In this document: positions 55,809 to 64,000 of the stretch, one piece after another | How positions within the stretch are numbered: the first letter of the stretch is position 1 | How the letters are laid out: each line of letters begins with the position of its first letter | Assembly (NCBI GenBank): GCA_947172415.1 | Contig: OX359193.1 | Location: forward strand, 6,442,501 to 6,506,500 | Source of the DNA: Chondrosia reniformis | Taxonomy: Eukaryota > Porifera > Demospongiae > Chondrillida > Chondrillidae | Length of the DNA: 64,000 nt | Direction: 5' to 3' | The notes under the pieces: model-generated | What the model was told of the DNA's origin: nothing | The model's database searches: none | Seen by the model: only the letters and a program-made list of their open reading frames with translations | Program-made: the position numbers and the translations under genes

Positions 55809-58800
55809 ATGATGCTGCTTCATTTAGTAAGTAACTCAGAATAGTTACGTAATGGGGTGTCCTACCGGACCGGTGTTTACGGAGTTCGTCAGCTGATTTG
55901 TGTTGCCTGCAAATATGAAGTGTTCTGTATATGAGTCCTGTTTGGTAGACAAAGCTTATCGTTGACAGTATGTAGGGCTAGAGGAAGCGCATGGCTTTCG
56001 GATATTTAAGTATTAGGAAGTACTATGTAGACTACATTGCTGATGATAAACATAATATTATACACAGTCAACCTCAAAGTCTGTTTATATGTAGACCATT
56101 TAATGTTGTGGCAATGTTACAGTACATTAATTTCGTAATAATAATAAACATAAACTCATTACACCTTGATCTTTTTGTTACTTTCTGTAGCTAAATGTTA
56201 TTATTTTAATGGTCATATCCTCAACTTCTTCAGTGGAACTGGCGCTTGTAAGGACTGTTAATTCTCAGTATGGCAATGACAGCGAGCAATGTCTGCAAGG
56301 AAAGATTTCTTGTCAGACTCTGCATTATGCACTTACAGACCTTGTGAATGAAGTGGAAATTGTGATCACTACTCCAAACCTTACACATAGCAAGAGCTCT
56401 ATAGTTAGCCAAGTCAGTTATTTGACTATCTCTAGCAATGTCAGTGCCACCGTGTATTGCAACAACAGTGGTATCTCATTTAATAGAGTCAATCACTTGA
56501 ACATCACCAATATAAACTTCTATAATTGCTCGGCGTGCCACAACAGTACTAGCTATATGAACCACGCAAAGGGTGGAGCCGTATATCCTGTATTCTATTT
56601 AGTCGGGCTTTATATAATTAATTCAACTGATGTTTCCATGGCTACAGTAGTTGTACAGGACTCTCCTGGAGTTGGGATGGCTATGTTGAATGTTACAGGT
56701 TCAGTTAAAATGGAAAAAGTACAGTTTATAAACAACGGAGCACTTATTAGTCGTGATGGTGTCAATGATACCTCTGCATTGGGTTCATCTTGTTCATGTC
56801 CTAGATTGGCAGGTAGTGCGCTAATGATAGAGTTTCCCTCTTGTTCTCCTGGACTAAATATTTCAGATTGCAGGGGACTCAATGATCAATGTCCAAACTA
56901 CACTAGATCAGATTTACCGAAATACCAGAATGTTTCTTACATATTTGATAGCTGTAGCTTTGTAAATAATACAGCTGAGACACCTGACTACAAAACCTAT
57001 AGCTTTATTGACTATCCAGTGACATCTTCATTTGTTGCTATTGGCAGAGGAGGGGGAATTTCCCTTTTTATTAAGGGTATCTCCAAAAACATAGCTATCA
57101 GTGTTGTTGGCTGTAGTTTTATAAATAATTGGGCATTATATGGTGGTGGGCTCTTTATGGAATACTGGCACTACCCTGACAATGTTTCACTGACTGTATT
57201 AAACTCCACTTTCTCCAATAATGTTCTCCCATACCTTCCTAATCATAACTTTGGTACAGGAGGGGGTAGTATAAGATATAGCCATTATTACTGTTCTAAA
57301 CAATATGCAGGTAATGAAATAATTATTGAGGGTTCAAAGTTTGATGGAAACCGTGCTTACTACGGAGGTGCTGTATCTCTAAAGCTCGCACCACAAAACT
57401 GTTCGGATTGTCAGACAACCAGCAAAGTAGAAGATTCTGTGTTTTGTAATAATACTGCCAGGATAGGGGCAGCTCTTATAGTGGTCCCGCAGTACCCATT
57501 CATCCAAAGCCCAGATCCTGGTTTAGTACTACTTAGCAACAACTTTACTGGAAATTCTCTTAATTATGCGCCTTCTCTTATCGCATATATACGTGGTGAA
57601 GGTATAGTGTACTCACTTGGTTCTCCTATTAATCTGAGACAAGCCAATAATTTTGAAAACAATGGTGGCACTGGACTTGTGTTGTCCGACGAATCAGTAC
57701 ATTTTGCAGAAAATTCCTTCACTTGTTTCTCAAATAATTCTGCATTTAGAGGAGGAGGCATTGCACTCTATGACAAATCAAAGATGAAATTGTGTGAAAA
57801 TAGCTCTGTGGTATTTCAAAACAACAGAGCAGAGACTGTTGGAGGAGCCATATTTCATGCTAGAACAGGAAATGCTGCTCTATTAGACTCCGGCCAATGT
57901 CCTTTTACTTACAGTAAAGAATTAGAGCCAGATGATTGGAATTGTACATTATCGTTTGTAAATAATAATGCCTCAATTAGAGGCAATTCCATATACCTCT
58001 ACTCTATCTTCCCCTGTATAGTTCAGAATTTTGACAGTATTAATACCACAATTGTAAGGTGGAAGCCTTTTAAGTTTCACTGTAATGCCTCAGAGAATGA
58101 AAACTGTACCGACTTAGAGGTTTCTGGTGATGCCAGCGGATCTGAACCCAAGGATCACACTATTGTGGCATTATCAGATGGATCATCACCTTTTCTGTTT
58201 CAAACATCAGATGAGCATACTTATGAGATGAACACAAGATTTCAAGGAACCCATCCTGGTGGATACAATGTCATTGCATTTCCTGGGGAAACAGTGCCTT
58301 TGCCATTCCAACCACTTGATGAATATGGCCATAAAGTGAGTACTAGGTTTGATGGAACTATTACTGAGAGAGATAGACTTCACTGTAGTGTGCAGCTTCA
58401 CCAAACAGCAATTACAGTGAGGGGAATCCCCAATCACAATGAAACAGTTCTGGTAGTGCTGAGTTCCATGGATTGGCAGACATATAAGGTAATACTCAAT
58501 TTGAACATCACTTACTGCCCACCAGGTTATCATTTAAGTGCACAGAACTCAACAGCAACCTGCACCTGTTTTACTGCTAAGAAAATCACACTCCCTGGTG
58601 TGGATTGTTTTACTATCAGCTCATCTTTAAATGTGTCTGCTAATTATTGGGTTGGATATGATGGTAATATTGATTATTTTACTGGAACAGGCCTATGTCC
58701 AACGGGATATTGTCGCAGTACATCTTATTCCATTAACAGCTCACTTCATTTTAGTCTTTCAGAATTAGATCAGTACGTCTGTGGGCCACAGGGTCGTACT

Positions 58801-60312
58801 GGAGTACTTTGCGGAGATTGTAAACAAGATTACATTTTTGCTTACTTTAGCTCAACTTATGAATGTGTACAACATGAAAGTCAGTCTTCTTCTTCGGGTT
58901 TCCCAATTTGGTTTTTCCTTGAGTTTGTTCCTATGAATGTACTTTTAGTGCTGTTTATTGTGTTTGATGTTAACATTTTGACAAAATTTGGAGGTATTTT
59001 GTATACATATGTATTCTTTTGTCAGGTAGTCCTCCTTACTCCTGCTTTCCAAAGCTTTAAGCCTGCATTTGATGACACTTTTAGTGGTATTCTTTATCTG
59101 TGTAGAATTTATTGCAGATTTTGGAATCTAGACTTTTTTGTCACCTTTGTGCCTCCAAATTATCTAACCTTCTTTCAAGGTGCAACTATTCAAGGTGCTA
59201 TAGCCTTCAATTATTTTGTTATACTTCTTTGGCCCCTCTTTGTCTACAGCCTCTTAATTATCATTCACTGGTGCTATCGCAAACAATACTGTTATTTCTG
59301 CTGTAATCCATGCAATACTTGCCTGGAACAAACAGGAAATAGGATTTTAAGATGTCAAGGGGAAAACAGTTCTCGGGGGCTAGCCGGCTTATGTAGTTAC
59401 TTTGTATTAGCATTCACAAGAGAAGCCGTTCAGGCTTATGACATCTTTACGTCTACTCCAATTTACTGGGAAGATGGAAGATCAGAGAAAAGGTTTCGAT
59501 ACAATGCAACTGCAAAGTTTTTTGAGACTGGACACTTAGAGTATGTTGCTCCAATCCTGATTACATCACTGATAACATTGATACCACCCTGCTTATTGCT
59601 GTTCATATTTCCACTGATATCCAAGTTGTGCAAAAAGCTTGGCATTGAGGAGAAGAGGAGTGGAAGATTCTTGTTAAATATGCAACACTTTTTCAAACCC
59701 ATCTGTGATATTTTTCAAGGATGCTTGAATGAAAACAGAGAATTCTTTGCATCTTTATACTTGATTTATCGCCTAATATTTGTGTTTCTTCGTCCACTCA
59801 ATAGTACACCTGATACGTATAGTGATGCACTTGTTGTTGTAATGGCAGGTATTGTACTTTTACATTCATGTGGACAGCCTTTTAAAAGCCCAACTGTGAA
59901 TGCAGTTACAGGAGTTACGCTTTCCTCACTACTTGTTGTCATCACATTGGGTCCTCATGTAGTACTGCCCAGAACAGTAATAGGAGAAGTAGTCTTTCTC
60001 TTTTTCCTTTTCCTTCCTCATGTCATCCTAGGATGTCTCTGCATCAATAACCTTAGGAAAGTCTTTCGAGCCAGATATTTAAGGTTTAAAGCTAATAGAA
60101 TGCAAAAATTGCCAAATGCTAAAGAAGATGCACATAGTACTGAATCATCTGTAAGTGCTACTGGTGATAATGAGAATTATCAAGCAATGGCAAGTATTTT
60201 GGATCGTGATGTTGGAAAATTTGCATCTGCAAATCGCCACACGGAGACTGCAGCTCTGATACACAAGTCAGATGGTGTGAATCCAAAACATGTACAGTAC
60301 CAGTCTGTTTAA
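55809..60312 (+). CDS. Large beta-helix plus multi-TM surface protein
   Basis: Two exons, 55809-55826 and 56191-60312, give 1379 residues. The tiny first exon completes a signal peptide (MMLLHLLNVIILMVISS). Residues of roughly 60-630 form a repetitive, N-glycosylation-rich region with FxNNxAxxGGG-type repeats (SFINNWALYGGGLFME, FDGNRAYYGGAVSLK, CFSNNSAFRGGGIALYD, VVFQNNRAETVGGAIF), typical of right-handed parallel beta-helices. A second extracellular region has a Cys-rich motif (GPQGRTGVLCGDCKQDY) just before about eight hydrophobic helices (from FPIWFFLEFVPMNVLLVLFI to VVFLFFLFLPHVILGCLCI), then a cytosolic tail with Tyr motifs (NYQAM, VQYQSV). It probably acts as an adhesion or recognition receptor; the function is inferred and the family unnamed to me. 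AATAAA at 60588. Confidence 0.85.
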
Positions 60313-60965
60313 CCACATTTATAGATATTTGATTTCACAACACATGCAAGCAGTCCAATTGCATCATTAATATTGTTCAAATAGTTTGTCTCACATTGTT
60401 ATTGTTATCATGTATGCAGTATAACTTTCATATTGTACAGCAAAGTCTCAATCTTACTACAAGGTTGACATCACTCATTTGATCCAAATGTACTAGTATT
60501 ATTCAGTCAGTATATATTATATGAATGAAAGTGACTGTACAAGTCAGAATATGAAATGTATATATGTATACGAATATGTACATTTGCAATAAATTATTAA
60601 TAAATATATAACTTAAGAATACATATGTTCATGCAAATGATATAATTAAATATAACCATATAACCATAATTAAAAAAATAATTCTAGTAATTTCTATCAC
60701 TGGAACAAGTGCTGCTAGCGCTGTAAATTGAGAATAAAGTAGAGTGTCACCTCTGTAGGTACTAGATTGCATTAAATTTTTATTATTATTATCATTACCA
60801 TTATAAGTACGTACATACGTACATAGTGTTGCCAATTAATATATACTATTTGCCCAATATTGCACTGTACCAATATACTGGTAAATAAAATAAAACAAAA
60901 AATTCAGTTCTATCAATGCACAATATAATAATAATTTAAACTCTGCTGTTCTCTATTATTATTGT
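60313..60965. other. 3' flank and intergenic, AT-rich
   Basis: Contains the probable polyadenylation signal at 60588-60593 and ATT/TAT-rich tracts. No further gene recognised. Confidence 0.5.
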
Positions 60966-60969
60966 TAAT

Positions 60970-61085
60970 TACCGTATAGCGGGAAAATTTGGCGATTTGG
61001 CGAGTAGTTTGAAGCTCACCAAATTTTATTCTTCGCCTAATTTAATTCTTTGCCAAATTCATGAATGCAGCTATACAGTAAAATT
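60970..61085. mobile_element. MITE-like element (ACCGTATAGCGGG type)
   Basis: Left end TTACCGTATAGCGGGAAAA and right end GCAGCTATACAGTAAA form short inverted ends (TTACYGTATAGC). The interior repeats TTTGGCG/CGCC(A/T)AA words in both orientations (ATTTGGCGATTTGGCGAG; CTCACCAAATTTTATTC; CTTTGCCAAATTC). Non-coding. Confidence 0.65.
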
Positions 61086-61413
61086 ACATGTATGTACATA
61101 TGTACGTATGTATCTTGTATGCAGTTGTGTACATTATAATTGTAACATACTTGTGATATCTGCTCTTTTTTTGTATGATTTTGACTAGTTGGTAATTTAC
61201 GTGATAAGCTTTCAACTCTTGAATAGGCACTATGACTTTCACTTGACCAACTTGTATTGTATAGTATAATTAAAAAGCACGCACTCTAATGATTAGCAAA
61301 GATAGTAGACTTAATCAATGGAGAGTATATAATTTCCACTCACAGATGCCTAGTTAATGAGATGCGTCTACATCACTAGTTTCCTAATGTATATATGTAT
61401 TTGTATATCATAC

Positions 61414-63807
61414 CTGTAACAAAACCCCGGATAAAATGCCCATCCAAAAACCTTTACGTGGAAAAAGATAAATACATTAATATTTGCATTGTTCACTTGG
61501 TAGCTTTATATATATACATGCGTACATGATTTACTTAGTATCGAAATATAGACACACATATACTGTGTATGTATAATCAAACCCTGATACTCAGTATTAC
61601 TACCTTGGATACAGGTCATGATGAAACACCATTAAAAATTGTGTAAGTAGTATTTGACTGTGTATTATAGTAATACCAGAACAAGGAATGACTCTAGAAT
61701 GAGTCTATAGCTGAAATTAATGCGTCTATAGCTGAAATTAATGCGTCTATAGCTGAAATTATACTCTTGAAATCAACCATCAATGTATACTATTTTTACA
61801 AGATGCGCGCCAGCTAACCCAGCACTCCCCATCCATGTCTGAAGAGAGTCACAGATAGTGGTAGAGCCATTGCATAATAGGAAAAGAAGTTGACAATAGC
61901 ACCATGACGTTGTTTACCACATCCAAGTAGAACTCCACTACATACACCCTACATACAAGAACGTACACGAGCATTTGGCACACTATATAATATGACTATC
62001 AAGTGTTACTGATATCTGATATTTTGTAACTTGTAAGAAATAAAATCACAAGATGGCTACAGACATGTGCACTACAAGTACTTTATTAATATTACACGCA
62101 TACGTATATATTAACAATGGGTCACCTGTAATCCATCCGCAATTTGGCATATGGCCAGTAGAGGTATGACACCACTTACAACACTAGCAATATTCCTGCA
62201 AAACGATTGGCTATTATATATACATCTCATGGATTCACATTAAGTATTCTATCATGGGATGGATATGTATCTAGGCTGCTGGACCTGTCATGGGATGGCT
62301 ATGTATCTAGGCTGGTGGACCTATTATGGGATGGCTACGTATCTAGGCTGGTGGACCTATTATGGGATGGCTACGTATCTAGGCTGGTGGACCTGTTATG
62401 GGATGGCTTCGTATCCAGGCTGGTGGACCTATTATGGGATGGCTACGTATCTAGGCTGGTGGACCTGTCATGGGATGGCTATGTATCTAGGCTGGTGGAC
62501 CTATCATGGGATGGCTATGTATCTAGGCTGGTGGACCTATCATGGGATGGCTATGTATCTAGGCTGGTGGACCTTACGCTGCTGAGACATAGAGATATCC
62601 CAAGTGGTTTCTCAAGAGAAGCATAACAAGTGCAATGAAAGTGTTGGAAATGATAATGAGAATCAAGGAGACATTGGCTGTCATGCTGGCGTTTCTGGGC
62701 TGACCAGCTCCCAAAGCAGTCCCAACTCTAACAGCTGCAGCAGTAGCTACACTCTGAGACACCTATACACACATACACACATACATTATTAGAGTGCCCA
62801 TGCTATCAATGAAGTGGCTTAAATAATATCCACTCTATGAAGCTAAGGATGCCAGGAATATCTGTCTTATTTTACTATTAAGTGAGTTCAACTACATGCA
62901 GCACATTTGGAGCATAACTAAACATTAATATGTCTGCTACTGTATGTATGTATGTAGCCCGATAGAAGTACACTACTAATTAAAAGGGTTTTACCATAAA
63001 TATGACTTCATTCATTTGTTGTAAGACTCCTTGAGCTGCCAATTGTACTTCTCCTGCTGTACCTAGCAACAGAGAAGTAGTTGAGAGCTAAAGGCAGTGA
63101 TCTACCAATTAAGTCTCAAACTGTACTATATACATACGTACAACTGATCCGCCCACCCACCCTCTCACCTACCTACTATAAACAGGCCAACTTCAAAGCA
63201 CCAACATTCTAGACAGAACATTAAAATTCCATATATGGCAACTTTTCCAAATGGTATAAGATCTTGGCACAGCAGACTAAAGTCTATAAAAGGAAAACTC
63301 AACTAACAGGAGCACCATCAGATCTACTGGACACATCATAAAGAAGTGAAAATGAAGACTGGAACTAGAACATTATGCCAGGGACTCACAAAAGATCAAG
63401 AAGAAGACAAAGATTCCCAAGATTAAGAAGAAGACAAAGATTCCCAACATCAAGAAGACAAAGATTCCGAGGGTCACTGATGAAGGGTGGAATTCTCAGA
63501 AACAGCTGTCTGGCCCAGTGGAGAAGAAGAACGTAAAAGGAGAAACCTCTTGTATCCACATCCAAAGCTCTCACTAGGTTTAGTTCCCTATAGGCCGTTT
63601 ATTCTAAAGTAGATGTATAGCATGTAAGAAAATGGTGTATTCAAGCATGTTGTGGGTCTAATTCAATTCATTATTGGGTGACTGATCACATGATACCACA
63701 ACTCACCCAGAGCTTCAAAAAAGTTGATTAATTTACTAAAATGTAGGATACTAACAGCAAAAGTTGCTCCTAAAAAGGTGTTGATCACATTCGCCCATGC
63801 TATTCCA
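61414..63807 (-). CDS. MATE-family exporter (SLC47-like), partial at both ends
   Basis: Seven phase-matched exons: 63707-63807, 63173-63283, 62995-63062, 62578-62762, 62126-62195, 61819-61948, 61414-61451. Recognisable MATE landmarks run in the order of human MATE1: LIPFGKVAIYGILMFCLECW with WCFEVG, GTAGEVQLAAQGVLQQMNEV, VATAAAVRVGTALGAGQPRN (the strongest signature), RNHLGYLY, PLLAICQIADGLQGVCSGVL, GCGKQRHGAIVNFFSYYAMA and GFWMGILSGVLLQ. These multidrug-and-toxin extruders exchange protons or Na+ for organic cations. The N-terminal half lies beyond the window edge. A final exon near 61140-61255 (SWSSESHSAYSRVES-like) is possible but has no convincing acceptor. Confidence 0.87.
61700..61762. 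repeat. 21-bp triplicated repeat
   Basis: Three tandem copies of TCTATAGCTGAAATTAATGCG, the last truncated, in an intron of the MATE gene. Confidence 0.95.
62252..62576. repeat. 36-bp minisatellite abutting a MATE splice donor
   Basis: About nine units of 36 bp (core GATGGCTACGTATCTAGGCT then GGTGGACCTATTATGG), 90-95 percent alike. Because 36 is a multiple of three, the plus strand reads as a repetitive SWDGYVSRLVDL frame, which I regard as an artefact. The array ends within a few bases of the minus-strand donor of the exon at 62578-62762. Confidence 0.95.
63375..63652 (+). repeat. Dispersed repeat family R2, copy 4
   Basis: GGACTCACAAAAGATCAAGA, three internal AAGACAAAGATTCCCAA-type units, GGGTCACTGATGAAGGGTGG, AATTCTCAGAAACAGCTGTC, TGGCCCAGTGGAGAAGAAG, CTCTTGTATCCACATCCAAA, GCTCTCACTAGGTTTAGTTC, CCTATAGG. 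It is the longest copy and the best reference for the family, and lies in a MATE intron. Confidence 0.85.
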
Positions 63808-64000
63808 CTGAGTCAAGCATAGAAAAAATATGCGTATAACATATACTGTATACACTCATGGCAAGGAAATACTATCCATCAGCTTAGGGCTTCATGGATA
63901 TAATAGACAGTGATTTATATTTAGTGATATGACAATTGGTTGATGGAATTTCAACATTTCAAAGAAATCTTATCGTCTTCATACAAAACACCATATTTAG

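Noticed and set aside
62207-62626. Plus-strand repetitive protein SWDGYVSRLVDL and its second-frame twin
   Set aside because: Both are products of a 36-bp minisatellite inside a MATE intron and run antisense into a real exon.

Overview
The window is compact, AT-rich, intron-rich metazoan DNA, most likely from a sponge (demosponge). The evidence is animal-type receptor tyrosine kinase, Na,K-ATPase beta, CDC20, selenoprotein T and axonemal-dynein assembly (DAW1) genes with mostly short GT-AG introns, together with lineage-type genes (Ank-Roc-Death, beta-helix multi-TM, HSPA12-like). The organism call is inference. Gene models were built by hand: each exon was placed by reading frame, splice sites and phase matching, so joins are predictions.

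Left part (1-12.4 kb): 5' end of a minus-strand coiled-coil gene, an HSPA12-like Hsp70 ATPase (+), an orphan last exon of TFIIF-beta (GTF2F2) and about 6.5 kb with few recognisable genes but several repeats, a polypurine tract and a Penelope-like relic. The DNA just upstream of the GTF2F2 exon is a rearranged copy of the 5' end of DAW1, which lies intact at 12.45-16.45 kb.

16.8-28.6 kb: a minus-strand Ankyrin-Roc/COR-Death-TM gene that looks damaged, head-to-head with a plus-strand AIG1/GIMAP-like GTPase ending in a CaaL prenylation box. Degenerate telomere-like repeats lie between them, and a young Ty3/gypsy LTR retrotransposon sits in intron 1 of the GTPase gene.

29.4-43.6 kb: a receptor tyrosine kinase (-) with an unfamiliar ectodomain, a seven-TM cAMP-receptor-like GPCR (-), a Rubicon/Pacer-like autophagy protein (+) sharing a 111-bp divergent promoter with the GPCR, and Na,K-ATPase beta (-).

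43.7-50.3 kb: selenoprotein T (-) with an in-frame Sec TGA and a convincing SECIS element, CDC20 (-), and TRNAU1AP/SECp43 (+), the tRNA-Sec associated protein. A selenoprotein and a Sec-machinery gene thus lie about 2.5 kb apart.

51-64 kb: two tandem paralogous four-TM proteins (-), a 1379-residue beta-helix plus about 8-TM surface protein (+), and the C-terminal part of a MATE-family (SLC47-like) exporter (-) running off the right edge.

At least two dispersed repeat families (here R1 and R2), several hairpin/MITE-like elements and minisatellites lie mostly in introns. Two minisatellites abut splice sites. No tRNA, rRNA or CRISPR array was seen.
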